A stretch of 64,000 nucleotides of DNA. Origin: JBBRHQ01 sp963720735. GTDB taxonomy: Bacteria > Actinomycetota > Thermoleophilia > Solirubrobacterales > 70-9. Both the position numbers and the translations under genes were made by a program. Under the pieces are notes generated by a model. The model had not been told where the DNA came from and searched no databases. It saw nothing but the letters and a program-made list of their open reading frames with translations. The stretch lies in contig CAVRGL010000010.1 in assembly GCA_963720735.1 (NCBI GenBank), positions 62,001-126,000 of the forward strand. Direction: 5' to 3'. Positions 50,152 to 59,239 of this stretch are shown piece after piece (position 1 is the first letter of the stretch; the number at the start of each line of letters is the position of its first letter).

Positions 50152-50796
50152 GTGATTCGATCCAGTCACCTCCTAACGATGGCGGCTCTTGCGGCCGCCA
50201 TTCTGGCCACCTCGCTGCCGGGCGCCGCCTCCGCGCGGCGCGGCTGCGGTGACGTCGAGCAGATCAAGGCGACCAAGGACGTCAACCCCGGCGGCCCGGC
50301 GCCGCTGGCGGTCGGGGACTCGGTGATGCTGCTCGCTCTCCACAACCTCGCCGCCGTCGGCTATGACACGAACGGGCAGGGCTGTCGCTCCTTCGCCGAC
50401 GGGCTCGGGGTGATGCGCAGGCAGCGGCGGGCCGGGAGGCTGCCGCGCTTGGTCGTCCTCGCCCTGGGGACCGACGGCCGGGTGAAGATGGCCCAGATCA
50501 GCGAGGCGCTGCGGATCGCCGGCCCGGACCGCATCCTGGGGCTAGTCACCCCGCACGAGCTGGGCGGCGGCGCCGGCTTCGACGCCAGCGTGATGCGCAA
50601 GGCGGCGAGCAAGCACACCACCCGGATCGTCCTCTTCGACTGGATCCGCTACAGCCGCGGCCACAACGGCTGGTTTCAGCCCGACCACGCCCACCTCTCC
50701 TACACGGGCGCCGCCGCCTTCGCCCGTCTGCTCGCCAAGGGGACCCGCTTCTCCGAGCCGGGCAACGTCCCCCATGGCACCCGCTTTCCGAAGTAG
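50152..50796 (+). CDS. Secreted SGNH-like protein, paralogue 1
   Basis: 214 residues. Signal peptide (hydrophobic MAALAAAILATSLPGAASA), then RRGCGDVEQIKA, VNPGGPAPLAVGDSVMLLAL with the block I Ser, and FDWIRYSRGHNGWFQPDHAHLSYTGAAAF with an Asp-x-x-His pair. Resembles the SGNH domain of OafA-type acyltransferases as a free secreted enzyme. Overlaps the RTX gene by 23 bp. Close paralogue of the gene at 52297. Confidence 0.82.
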   Translation: MIRSSHLLTMAALAAAILATSLPGAASARRGCGDVEQIKATKDVNPGGPAPLAVGDSVMLLALHNLAAVGYDTNGQGCRSFADGLGVMRRQRRAGRLPRLVVLALGTDGRVKMAQISEALRIAGPDRILGLVTPHELGGGAGFDASVMRKAASKHTTRIVLFDWIRYSRGHNGWFQPDHAHLSYTGAAAFARLLAKGTRFSEPGNVPHGTRFPK

Positions 50797-51805
50797 CGCC
50801 GTCGGCGTGGCGGCGGCGCTGCTGCTCGGGGGATGGGGCGCCGGGGAGGCGCTGGCGAAGCCGGGCGCGACGAGGGTCGATTGCCAGGGCCAGCGCGCCA
50901 CGATCGTCGGCACCTCGAAGCCCGACCGGATCTCGGGAACCGGTCACCGCGACGTGATCGCGGGCCGTGCCGGCGACGACGAGATCCACGGCAAGGGCGG
51001 CAACGACGTGATCTGCGGCGGTCGGGGCAGGGACTTCATCTGGGGCGGCTCCGGCGGCGACCGGCTCGACGGCGGCGACAACCTCGACACCCTCTACGGC
51101 GACGCCGGAAAGGACAGGCTGCGCGGCCAGCGCGGCGCCGACTACCTCGAGGGCGGCGCGGACGGCGACCTGATCATCGGCGGGCCCGACGGTGGAACTC
51201 CGGCCAGCGCCGACGTGGCCTCCTACGCAGGCAAGGGGCCCGCGGTCAGCGTCGACCTGGGGAGCGGCGAGGCAACCGGGCAGGGGCTTGACCGGTTGGT
51301 CGGGATCGAGGGGGTGATGGGCTCGCTAGGCCCCGACACCCTGAAGGGAAGTGAGGGTCCGGACTCGCTGGCCGGCTCGGCCGGGGCGGACACGATCGAC
51401 GGTCGCGGCGGCGACGATCTGATCGGGGCCGGGCCGGGAGATGACACGGTCCATGGCGACTCGGGCGACGACAGGATAGTCGGATACAGCGGTTCCGACA
51501 CCCTCTACGGCGACGCCGGCAACGACCGGATCGAGGGCTACGGCAACGACGACACCATCTACGGCGGGACGGAGAACGACCTGTTGATCGGCGACGACGG
51601 CAATGACCGCCTCTACGGCGAGGAGGGCGACGACCGCCTCTACGGCGACATCCACCCCTGCGCCGGCGCCTCCTGCGATATCGGCGGCTCAGACTTCCTG
51701 GACGGCGGCTCGGGCGCCGAGAGCGCCGCCGGGGACTTCGGCGACGGCGGCCCGCTCTTTGATACCTGCCTAAACCTCGAGCACTTCACCGCCTGTGAGC
51801 CCTGA
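50774..51805 (+). CDS. Secreted RTX calcium-binding repeat protein
   Basis: 343 residues. Signal peptide (AVGVAAALLLGGWGAGEALA), a Cys pair near ATRVDCQGQ, then roughly twenty RTX nonapeptides (GGxGxDxxx: GGNDVICGG, GAGDD, GDDGNDRLYG, GGTENDLLIG) that form a Ca2+-filled beta-roll outside the cell. The end has CAGASC and CLNLEHFTAC cysteine pairs. It should fold only after export on meeting Ca2+. Coupled to the SGNH-like gene before it. Confidence 0.9.
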   Translation: MAPAFRSSAVGVAAALLLGGWGAGEALAKPGATRVDCQGQRATIVGTSKPDRISGTGHRDVIAGRAGDDEIHGKGGNDVICGGRGRDFIWGGSGGDRLDGGDNLDTLYGDAGKDRLRGQRGADYLEGGADGDLIIGGPDGGTPASADVASYAGKGPAVSVDLGSGEATGQGLDRLVGIEGVMGSLGPDTLKGSEGPDSLAGSAGADTIDGRGGDDLIGAGPGDDTVHGDSGDDRIVGYSGSDTLYGDAGNDRIEGYGNDDTIYGGTENDLLIGDDGNDRLYGEEGDDRLYGDIHPCAGASCDIGGSDFLDGGSGAESAAGDFGDGGPLFDTCLNLEHFTACEP

Positions 51806-51837
51806 TCGCCCCCATTTAAGGCGGCACCGGGGTTCGC

Positions 51838-51885
51838 TAGGATGCCGCACCGCTTCGCCAGATTGAAAGCCAGGGAAAGGAAACC
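51838..51885 (+). promoter_or_regulatory. Promoter and Shine-Dalgarno of the Cys-rich secreted protein
   Basis: TAGGAT at 51838-51843 as -10; AGGGAAAGGAAA (about 51871-51882) before ATG 51894. Confidence 0.45.
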
Positions 51886-51893
51886 CCACCCAG

Positions 51894-52286
51894 ATGAGGA
51901 CGAAGATCTCGATCGCAACGACGCTCGCCGCGGCGCTCCTAGGGGCGGCGGCGCTGATCGCCCCGACCGCCGGCGCCGCCCCGGCGGCCAGCGCCTCGGG
52001 CAGCTGCAACATCAAAGGGCACCAGCGCGACTACGGGCACAACATGTACCTCGACGCGCTGAAGACCCAGAGCACCTCCTGCCGCACCGGGCGCAAGGTG
52101 GTCAACGGCTACACCAAGTGCCGCTATAAGCACGGCGGGCTGAACGGGCGCTGCCCCAACAAGGTCAAGCGCTTTAAGTGCGGCGAGGGCAAGCGGACCG
52201 TCGCCCCCCACATCCAATACAGCGTCAACGTCTCCTGCCACCGCGGCTCGCGCAAGGTCAAGTTCACCTATACGCAGCAGGTCTGA
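51894..52286 (+). CDS. Cys-rich small secreted protein
   Basis: 130 residues. Signal peptide (ISIATTLAAALLGAAALIAPTAGA) then a basic mature domain of about 95 residues with six cysteines (GSCNIKG, TSCRTG, TKCRYK, GRCPNK, FKCGEG, VSCHRG), enough for three disulphides. The Arg/Lys/His-rich composition suggests binding to an anionic surface polymer or nucleic acid. No named family. Confidence 0.75.
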   Translation: MRTKISIATTLAAALLGAAALIAPTAGAAPAASASGSCNIKGHQRDYGHNMYLDALKTQSTSCRTGRKVVNGYTKCRYKHGGLNGRCPNKVKRFKCGEGKRTVAPHIQYSVNVSCHRGSRKVKFTYTQQV

Positions 52287-52296
52287 GCCCGGGCGC

Positions 52297-53016
52297 TTGA
52301 CCCGCTTGGGCGCCGGGCGTGCGCTTCTGCCGATCGCGGCCCTTGCCGCGATCGGCGTCGCCCTGCCGCCAGGGCCGGAGCCGGCCTCGGCCGCCTGCGG
52401 GGGGGTCGAGAAGGCCCGGGCCCGCGAGCGCGTGAACCCGGGCGGCAGGGCGCCGCTGGCGATCGGAGACTCGGTGATGCTACTGGCGGTGCCGAGGCTG
52501 GCGCGGATCGGCTTCAAGGTCAATGCCCAGGGCTGCCGTCAGTGGGGCCAGGGCGAGCGCGTCATGCGCCACTACAAGCGGGCCGGCAAGCTGCCGCACC
52601 TGGTGGTCGTCGGCCTCGGCGCCGACGGCTCGATAACCGCGCGCAACGTCCGCCACACCCTGCAGATCCTTGGGCCGAAGCGTCTGCTGGCGCTGATCGT
52701 CCCCCGCGAGCTCGGCGGCGGCACCAGCCACGACGCCGATGTGGTGCGCCATGCCGCCCGCGCTCATCACCGGCGCGTACTGCTGCTCGACTGGGTCCGC
52801 GACAGCAAGGGCCGCAACGGCTGGTTCCAGCCCGACGGCATCCACCTGACCTACGCGGGAGCCAGCGCCTACACCAGGCTGATCGCCACCTCACGACGCT
52901 ACGCCTCGGCCGGCGAGTTCCCGGGCAGGGGCAACCGGTCCGCAGCGCTGTCGGCTCAGATCTCCAGCCGCGACTCCTCGAGGTCGAGCTCGCGCAGGAG
53001 GCGGTTCATCGCCTGA
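52297..53016 (+). CDS. Secreted SGNH-like protein, paralogue 2
   Basis: 239 residues, TTG start. Signal peptide (LLPIAALAAIGVALPPGPEPASA), then the same blocks as the gene at 50152: VNPGGRAPLAIGDSVMLLAV (Ser), LLLDWVRDSKGRNGWFQPDGIHLTYAGASAY (Asp/His). Compared with its paralogue it has ~25 extra C-terminal residues (AQISSRDSSRSSSRR) that lie inside the convergent antiporter gene (61-bp overlap), probably a fortuitous tail. Close paralogue of the 50152 gene, three genes away. Confidence 0.8.
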   Translation: MTRLGAGRALLPIAALAAIGVALPPGPEPASAACGGVEKARARERVNPGGRAPLAIGDSVMLLAVPRLARIGFKVNAQGCRQWGQGERVMRHYKRAGKLPHLVVVGLGADGSITARNVRHTLQILGPKRLLALIVPRELGGGTSHDADVVRHAARAHHRRVLLLDWVRDSKGRNGWFQPDGIHLTYAGASAYTRLIATSRRYASAGEFPGRGNRSAALSAQISSRDSSRSSSRRRRFIA

Positions 53017-54540
53017 TTGGAGAGCTTGCGCTCGCTTCGCATCTGCAGCAGCGCCTCGCGCTGCGCTCCCAGCACAAGCTCGCACCATCTGCTGGTAGGC
53101 GAGCGAGCGGTCCTCGTAGCCGTCGTCCTCGATCTTCCCGGCGCGTGCCGCGAAGCGGCGCTTGCGGTACTCGTACATGGCTCGCATCCGCTCCACCGTC
53201 TCGTCGCGCGTCCACTCCTCATCGGCCAGGGCGTCGATCTGCTCGATCGCGGCCTTGGTCGCCAAGAGCCGGGCCCGCACCTCCTCCTCCGCGTCTGCTC
53301 CGTCGTCGCTCACCCCGAGTCGGCGGATCAGCGCCGGCAGCGAGAGCCCCTGGACGACCAGCGTGAAGAAGATCACCGCGAAGGTGAGGAAGATGATCAG
53401 GTTTCGCTTCGGAAAGCCGCCGCCGGCCTCGGTGGTCAGCGGCAGGGCGAGTGCCACCGCCAGCGAGACGGCGCCTCGCATCCCGCTCCAGGCCAACACC
53501 ACCCGCCACCCGGGGCTCAAGCGCCGGGCCCGCTGGGATGGTCGGCGGTCGATCGCCCGGATCAGGTAGGGAACCGTGAAGAACCAGATCAGCCGGGTGG
53601 CCACGACCACCCCGGTGACCGCCAGCGCATAGCCGGCAAGGGTGGCCGCCGAGTATCCCGGCAGCGCCTCGACGACGGCTCGTAGCTGCAGGCCGATGAG
53701 GACGAAGAGGATCGCGTTGATGATGAAGTCGAGGATGTCCCAGACGAAGTAGCCCTGGAGCCGGGTCTGCGGCGGGAGGATCTGCGGCCCGCGAATGCCC
53801 ATGTAGATGCCTGCGCTCACAGTCGCCAGGATCCCTGAGGCGCCGATCGCATCGGCGGGCACGAATGCCGCGTAGCCGGTGAGCAGCGAGACGGTGACGC
53901 TGACCTGCGTGTCGAAGGTGCGCTTGCGGATCTCGGCGACGACCCACCCGACGGCCAGGCCGATCGCCACCCCGCCCGCCGCCCCGAGGATGAACCGGAG
54001 ACCGGCGTCGGCGAGCGAGAAGCTCCCGGCCACCACTGCGGCGACCGCGACCCGGTAGGCGACCAGGGCGGTGGCGTCGTTGAACAGGCCTTCGCCCTCG
54101 ATGCCACTGACTATCCGCCGGGGGGCGTCGAGACGGCGCATGATCGTCGCCGCTGCAAGCGGGTCTGTGGGGGAGACGATTGCGCCGAGGACGAAGGCCG
54201 CTTCCCAGGACATGCCCGGGATGAGCGCGTGCGCAACCCACGCCACTGCGCACATCGTCGCCAGCACCAACCCGACCGTGCTGAGGGCGAGTCCGCGCAG
54301 GTTGGCCCGCAGGTCGTTGAAGTTGGCGAAGATCGCAGAGCTGTACAGCAGCGGCGGCAGGAAGACGACCAGGACGACCTCCGGGTCGAGCTTGACCTCG
54401 GGCAGGCCGGGGATGAACCCGAAGAGGGCGCCGCCGATCACCAGCACGACCGGGTAGGGCACCGAGATGTAGCGGGCCAGCGCGCTCAGGGCCGCCACAC
54501 CGACCAGCAACCCGGCGATCAGAAGCTCGGCTTGACCCAT
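52956..54540 (-). CDS. Na+/H+ antiporter (CPA1 family) with an apparent frameshift
   Basis: Reads as a ~527-residue CPA1 antiporter if one base (53082) is ignored. Twelve or so hydrophobic segments, with VSPTDPLAAATIMRRLDAPRRIVSGIEGEGLFNDATALV carrying the conserved Asp residues, and AWSGMRGAVSLAVALALP. The uninterrupted frame goes off family at QQMV (53083-53088) and runs on to 52891 as non-family sequence; shifting one base restores RELVLGAQREALLQM... to a stop at 52956. Either a real frameshift or an assembly error. ATG 54540 is 7 nt after CAAACT (54553-54548). Confidence 0.85.
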
Positions 54541-54553
54541 CGCTCAAAGTTTG
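54541..54553 (-). promoter_or_regulatory. -10 element for the Na+/H+ antiporter gene, leaderless
   Basis: CAAACT (54553-54548) then 7 nt to ATG 54540; same hexamer and spacing as at 10290-10295. Confidence 0.45.
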
Positions 54554-54608
54554 CCCGCTCCCGGCCCCGACGGGGCGGCGGCGTGGAGGGCGTCCGCGAG
54601 GGCCGTCG

Positions 54609-56393
54609 TCAGCCACCCGCCCGTCGCTGGCGCACGGGCAGGGTGATCTTCAGGTCGCTCAGCCTGGCGGAGAACGGGTCGGGGCTGGCGGCGTAGGTCG
54701 GAGCGTCGCGGCCGAGCAGCTCGACGACGATCCGATCACCGGACGGGAAGCGCCAACCGTTGCCGTCGAGCACGAACCGGAAGCGCCCGCTCTGATCGTC
54801 GCTGAGGCGGTAGACGCCGCGCGTGATCAGGCGCTGGGTCTTGGTCTCCGGATCGAGGTCCCAGAGGCGGGCATCGATCTGCCCGTAACTCCCGCTGGTC
54901 TTCACCCGCCCGGTCAGCACCGGCAGGCCGAGCAACGTCACCCCGGGTGAGGTGCGGCTGAATGTCGCATGGCTCGTCGGATCGGGCGCCTCGGGAGTGC
55001 AGAGGTCCACCGCGGTGGCCGAGAGCCGCGTCGCCAGGACGCTTGAAGCGCCCTCGGAGTCGATCTTCAGAGTCCGGGTCGTGCCGAAGCGCAGCGCGCC
55101 GCGGGAAAGCGCGCCGAACCGCGGAGCGACGTAAGGCCCTCCGCCGGACGGCGCCTCGCTCGGGCAGGTCATGGTGCGGGCCGTCACCCGCCCAGGCGGC
55201 AGCCTTCGGCCCTTGCCGCGCAGCCAGGCGTCGAAGAACCTGATCCCCTGGCGGTCGAAGGCGGCGGTGTCCTGCGGGTGGTTGTTGGCGGGCATGTGCC
55301 CGAGGTCGCCGACCTGCATCTCGACGGGAGCGTCCGGATCGCGCCTGCGGAGTGCGCGGTAGCCCGCGAGCGCCTGGGGAACCGGGAACAGTGCGTCAGT
55401 CCAGCCGGTCTGGAAGAGGGTCGCAGCGGCCGGGCCCTTGAGCGGGGCGACACCGTGGTAGAGGTAGGCGTTGTCCGCCACGGCCTGTGCCTCGGGTCCC
55501 CGCGTGCCCGCGTCGAGCACCGCCTTCCAGCCGTTGATGTCGGCCGAGAGCTCGGACCCGAGCGGCGCCACGAAACCGAAGTTGGCGACTCCGAAGATCA
55601 GGTCAGACCAGGCCTCGACCGGGACGCCCAGCGGCTCACGCGACCATGCGCCCCGGCCGTTGCGGCTGAAGATCGCCTCGCCGTTAGTCCACAGCCAGCG
55701 GGGCCAGGCCGCGGTCAGCCGGATGCGCTTGCCCGAGGGAGACTTCCAGGCGACCAGCCTGCCGCCCGGCAACCGCACCCGGTCGCGCAGGTACGCCAGC
55801 ATGGTTGAGAATCCACCGCCGTAGGAGATGCCGGTGGCGCCGATCGCCCTGCGATCCGCGATTCCCTCATCGACGAGCAGGCCGGTCAGATACTGGACGT
55901 CACGGACCTCGTAGCGGATGTCCCCGAGCCTCGTCCAACCCCGCTCGCAGCCCGCTGTGCGCGAGGCCGGCACGCCGCACGAGTTGCCGAAGCCCCGCGC
56001 GGTCGGCGTCACAACCGCATAGCCGTGGCGCGCGAAGAAGACGTTGTTGTAGCGGGGGTCGCCCCCCGTCCCCTCGAAGGTCGTCTTCGTCTGTCCCAGC
56101 CCGTGCAGCAGGAGGATCGTCGGGAATGGCCCCTCGCCGCTCGGGGGCAGGGTCACGTCGACGTCGAGCGGAACGCCGTCCCAGCTGGGCACGCGCGAGC
56201 CGAGGTCGGTCGTGGGACAGAACCGCACCCCGTCCTGCGCGGTGCACGGGTGCCCGAACGGCGCCGGCTGCGCCCGCGCCTCTGCGACGAGCCCGAGGAC
56301 CAGGGCCAGCACCACCGCGACGAGCGCCGGCAGGCGCATCCCCCGCACCCCGGGTGCGAGGTGGCTGAGGCTGCCGGGTGCCGGCGCGGGCAT
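54609..56393 (-). CDS. Secreted CocE/X-Pro dipeptidyl-peptidase-type hydrolase
   Basis: 594 residues. Signal peptide in the first ~40 residues (LPALVAVVLALVLGLVAEARAQ), alpha/beta-hydrolase domain with nucleophile Ser in GATGISYGGGFS, acid in TGWTDALFP and His in VGDLGHMPANNH, then a C-terminal jelly-roll-like region (YGQIDARLWDLDPETKTQRLITRGVYRL) typical of CocE/X-Pro dipeptidyl-peptidase proteins. Substrate could be a Pro-peptide or an ester. ATG 56393 is 9 nt after TACGGT (56408-56403); an internal ATG at 56339 gives a shorter signal. Confidence 0.88.
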   Translation of the reverse strand: MPAPAPGSLSHLAPGVRGMRLPALVAVVLALVLGLVAEARAQPAPFGHPCTAQDGVRFCPTTDLGSRVPSWDGVPLDVDVTLPPSGEGPFPTILLLHGLGQTKTTFEGTGGDPRYNNVFFARHGYAVVTPTARGFGNSCGVPASRTAGCERGWTRLGDIRYEVRDVQYLTGLLVDEGIADRRAIGATGISYGGGFSTMLAYLRDRVRLPGGRLVAWKSPSGKRIRLTAAWPRWLWTNGEAIFSRNGRGAWSREPLGVPVEAWSDLIFGVANFGFVAPLGSELSADINGWKAVLDAGTRGPEAQAVADNAYLYHGVAPLKGPAAATLFQTGWTDALFPVPQALAGYRALRRRDPDAPVEMQVGDLGHMPANNHPQDTAAFDRQGIRFFDAWLRGKGRRLPPGRVTARTMTCPSEAPSGGGPYVAPRFGALSRGALRFGTTRTLKIDSEGASSVLATRLSATAVDLCTPEAPDPTSHATFSRTSPGVTLLGLPVLTGRVKTSGSYGQIDARLWDLDPETKTQRLITRGVYRLSDDQSGRFRFVLDGNGWRFPSGDRIVVELLGRDAPTYAASPDPFSARLSDLKITLPVRQRRAGG

Positions 56394-56408
56394 CGCGTCG
56401 ACACCGTA
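56394..56408 (-). promoter_or_regulatory. -10 element for the CocE-type hydrolase gene
   Basis: TACGGT (56408-56403) then 9 nt to ATG 56393. Confidence 0.45.
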
Positions 56409-56440
56409 CAGCAGCCCCGAGGCGCCGGCCGGCGGCGATT

Positions 56441-56902
56441 TCAGGCGGCGGCCCTGGCGCCGGCGAAGGAGCGGTCGCGATCTGCTCCGGAGCCGACGGT
56501 GATCACCGGGACCCCGAGCGAGGCGATCTTCCGCGGCAGGTCGATGCGCAGCCAGCGCGAGAGACGGCCCGGCCTGGTCGAGACGATGACCTCGTCGTAG
56601 GCGCCCGCGTTGAGAGCGTCCCAGGCGGCCGCGAACGGATCGTGGCTGCCGATCATTCCTGCGATCGGCGCCCCCGCGGCCTCGCTGAGAGCCGGTATCG
56701 CCGCCCACAGCGTCGCCTCTGCCTCGGCGCAGCACTGGTCCTCCGGGTCGACGACGCGATGAAGCCCGCGAGCGACCGCGGGGACGAGGAGCGTGAAGTC
56801 GGCCGGGGACTCGCCGGCGCGCTGCGCGACGGCCCTGAGCAGCGCCAGGTCATCGGCCGCGCGGTCGGCGACGATCAGGATGCGGCGGGAATGGGCCTTC
56901 AT
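56441..56902 (-). CDS. Universal stress protein-like protein
   Basis: 153 residues. SRRILIVADRAADDLALLRAVAQRA at the N-terminus, VRVD-like middle and YDEVIVSTRPGRLSRWLRIDLPRKIASLGVPVITVGSG near the end follow the USP/HUP Rossmann-like layout, although the ATP-binding G-x-x-G-x9-G-S/T is degenerate. AAAGGAG ribosome binding site before ATG 56902. Function presumably stress-linked; nucleotide binding doubtful. Confidence 0.75.
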   Translation of the reverse strand: MKAHSRRILIVADRAADDLALLRAVAQRAGESPADFTLLVPAVARGLHRVVDPEDQCCAEAEATLWAAIPALSEAAGAPIAGMIGSHDPFAAAWDALNAGAYDEVIVSTRPGRLSRWLRIDLPRKIASLGVPVITVGSGADRDRSFAGARAAA

Positions 56903-57005
56903 GGGACTTGCTCCTTTCGGCGCGAGGTTGATCGGCTGGTCTCGGGTGTACGGGGAACCCGAGGCTCTCGTTCAGGTGACCTCGCTCACACTCAACGAGC
57001 GCCGG

Positions 57006-57374
57006 TCAACCCGAGACCCAGCTCTTGGCCTCCTCGATGCCGCTCAGCTCGAAGATCCTCACCTCGCCGGGGGTCATCCAAGCGAAAAGCCGGTAGGCGT
57101 TCGCGACCCACTCGACGTCGGTGACCAGGGCGAAGCGCCGCCAGGCCGAGTGATCGCGCACCAACGCCTTCAACCCGGTCTTGACGTCCTCGATCCAGGC
57201 ACCGGCCTCGAGCCCGTCGAAGTCGGTGAGCCTGAAGACGAGGCGCAGCTCGCCCGACTCGACGCCCCTCGTCAGCGCCGGCTCGAGCACCGCGCGATAG
57301 TCCTCGGCGGTGAGCTTCCCGCTTGCCTTGAGCCCGATCGTCCCGGCCGGCATCCCCTCGATCGGCTCGATCAA
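57006..57374 (-). CDS. STAS/SpoIIAA-like domain protein
   Basis: 122 residues. IEPIEGMPAGTIGLKASGKLTAEDYRAVLEPALTRGVESG and LRLVFRLTDFDGLEAGAWIEDVKTGLKALVRDHSAWRRFALVTDVEWV match the SpoIIAA-like STAS family (no catalytic residues). TTG start 6 bp after the ATPase stop, so it is the fourth gene of the Mla-type operon, where STAS proteins regulate the permease complex (as MlaB does). No phosphorylatable serine is evident. Confidence 0.82.
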   Translation of the reverse strand: MIEPIEGMPAGTIGLKASGKLTAEDYRAVLEPALTRGVESGELRLVFRLTDFDGLEAGAWIEDVKTGLKALVRDHSAWRRFALVTDVEWVANAYRLFAWMTPGEVRIFELSGIEEAKSWVSG

Positions 57375-57380
57375 GGCGGC

Positions 57381-58430
57381 TCAGTCCATCGCCAGCGGGC
57401 CCTGCACATCGGCGCTGAGGAACTGCCTGACGAACTCGTTGTCGGAATTGAACAGCTCCTCCTTGGGGCCCGACTCGACGATCTTGCCCTTCCACAGCAC
57501 CGCGATGAAATCGGCGATCCGCCGCGCCGTGCCGAGGTCGTGGCTGATCACCAGGTAGCAGCCGCGGCCCTCCTCGTGGACCTCGCGGATCAGCTCGCAG
57601 AGCAGCGCCGTGCGGACCGGGTCGAGGCCGGAGTCGGGCTCGTCGAACATCACGATCGCCGGGTCGAGGACGAGGGCGCGGGCGAAGCCGGCGCGCTTGC
57701 GCATCCCGCCCGAGAGCTCGTTGGGCATCTTGAAGTGGGCCTCGCCGAGCCCGACCTCCCGCAGGCGCCGGGTGCAGATCTCGCCGATCTCCTCCTCGCC
57801 CTTGTCGGTGTGCTGGCGCAGCGGGAAGGCGACGTTGTCGAAGATGTTCATCGAGCCGAACAGGGCGCCGTCCTGGAACAGCAGGCCGAACTTCTTGCGG
57901 GTCTCGAAGAGCTCGTCGTCGGTCATGGCTGGTATCGACTCGCCGTGGACGAGGACGTCGCCCGAGTCGGGGTAGAGCAGGCCGACGATGTGCTTGATCA
58001 GCACGCTCTTGCCGGTGCCCGAAGGGCCGAGGACCATCGAGATCTGATCGTCGGGGAGGCCGAGGTTGAGGCCGTTGAGGATGCGGGTGCGGCCGAACTG
58101 CTTGACCAGGTCGACGACCTCGATCGCGTCGGTGCCGCCGTGGTCGCGCTTCAGCCCGGTGTGCCAACGGTAGGGGTTGTCGTCGTCGGGATCGACGCCC
58201 GGGATGCTGAAGTCCCGGCCGAGCGTCGCCCCGTCCTCGGAGACGAAGGCCTGACTGGAGTCACCGTCGGGGCCCCCAGGTGCGCTGGGCGGCGCGGCGG
58301 CGGCATCGGCGCGGGCCTCGGCCTCCTCGAAGGCGTAGGTGTCACCCACTCCCGTGTCGGCCTCGGTGGGATCAGAGTTGATCGCGCCCTCGGCCGCGCT
58401 CTCGTTCGGGGTCTCGGGTTTCTCCTGCAT
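57381..58430 (-). CDS. MlaF-type ABC ATPase of an MCE/Mla lipid importer
   Basis: 349 residues. An acidic, disordered N-terminal extension of about 95 residues (NSDPTEADTG... PPSAPGG) precedes a standard Mkl/MlaF ATPase: Walker A GPSGTGKSVLIKHI, LSGGMRKRAGFARAL, Walker B AIVMFDEPDSGLDPVR, switch LVISHDLGTAR. The 'SGTGKSV' and 'EPDSGLDP' spellings are typical of the MCE-associated ATPases. It powers the two YrbE/MlaE permeases upstream. The long extension is unusual for this family. Confidence 0.93.
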   Translation of the reverse strand: MQEKPETPNESAAEGAINSDPTEADTGVGDTYAFEEAEARADAAAAPPSAPGGPDGDSSQAFVSEDGATLGRDFSIPGVDPDDDNPYRWHTGLKRDHGGTDAIEVVDLVKQFGRTRILNGLNLGLPDDQISMVLGPSGTGKSVLIKHIVGLLYPDSGDVLVHGESIPAMTDDELFETRKKFGLLFQDGALFGSMNIFDNVAFPLRQHTDKGEEEIGEICTRRLREVGLGEAHFKMPNELSGGMRKRAGFARALVLDPAIVMFDEPDSGLDPVRTALLCELIREVHEEGRGCYLVISHDLGTARRIADFIAVLWKGKIVESGPKEELFNSDNEFVRQFLSADVQGPLAMD

Positions 58431-58431
58431 C

Positions 58432-59229
58432 TCAGCCTCCTATCGGCGCCCTCGGGTTGGCTCCCCAGAAGACAAGGGTCCCAATCATCCCGATGATGTG
58501 GACTAAGACGATGTTGAGGACCATCGATTTGGCGGTCGCCGTGCCGACCCCGACCGGTCCCCCGGAGGCCGTGTACCCGTAGTAGCAGCCGACCAGCACG
58601 ATGAAGGTCCCCATGATCATCGCCTTGATCACGCTGAACAGCACGTCGGGGGGGTTCTGGAACATCCAGAAGATCAGGAAGTAGCCACCCGAGGAGACGT
58701 CGCCGATCTGCTTGACGACCGCGAGGTAGCTGGCGAAGTAGCCGATCCCGATCGCCGCCATGTACATGAACGGAAGGACCATCCAGGCTGCCAAGAGGCG
58801 GGTCGCCGCGAGGAAGGTGACCGGCGCCACCCCCATCACCTCGAGCGCGTCGATCTCATCGGAGATCCGCATCGCCCCCAGCTCGGCGACGATCCCGGTG
58901 CCGACCTTGGCGGCCATCATGTACCCGAAGCCGTAGGGGATCACCTCGCGCAGGTCGCACCAGGCGGCGAACACGCCGGCGTAGGCGGGCGAACCGACCG
59001 AGCGGTTGAAGTAGGCGCCCTCGATCCCGCACTGGAGGCCGAGGATGAAGATCAGACCCCAGATCACCAGCGCCGAGCCGAGGATCAGGATTCCGGCCTG
59101 GCGAAGGGCCTCGCCGAAGAACTTCAGCACCCGCCCGGAGAGGACCTGCCCGGCGACCATCCCGCAGAAACGCGAGATCTCCCCGATCGAGTCAAGCCAT
59201 CCGCGCGGGACCGCCATCCAGCCGGGCAT
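58432..59229 (-). CDS. MlaE/YrbE-family permease B
   Basis: 265 residues, six hydrophobic segments. The MlaE core ISDEIDALEVMGVAPVTFLAATRLLAAW (E-box) and GCYYGYTASGGPVGVGTATAKSMVLNIVLVHIIGM are present. Second permease of the pair; ends 1 bp before the ATPase start. Confidence 0.94.
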   Translation of the reverse strand: MPGWMAVPRGWLDSIGEISRFCGMVAGQVLSGRVLKFFGEALRQAGILILGSALVIWGLIFILGLQCGIEGAYFNRSVGSPAYAGVFAAWCDLREVIPYGFGYMMAAKVGTGIVAELGAMRISDEIDALEVMGVAPVTFLAATRLLAAWMVLPFMYMAAIGIGYFASYLAVVKQIGDVSSGGYFLIFWMFQNPPDVLFSVIKAMIMGTFIVLVGCYYGYTASGGPVGVGTATAKSMVLNIVLVHIIGMIGTLVFWGANPRAPIGG

Positions 59230-59239
59230 CAGGCCGCGC

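Noticed and set aside
50915..51650. Dense short repeats suggestive of a CRISPR array or satellite
   Set aside because: They are degenerate 27-bp units encoding RTX nonapeptides in one continuous reading frame; no constant repeats with unique spacers.
54564..54576. Short GCCCC-GAC-GGGGC hairpin as a terminator of the CocE-type gene
   Set aside because: Only a 5-bp stem with no U tract; too weak to list as a feature.
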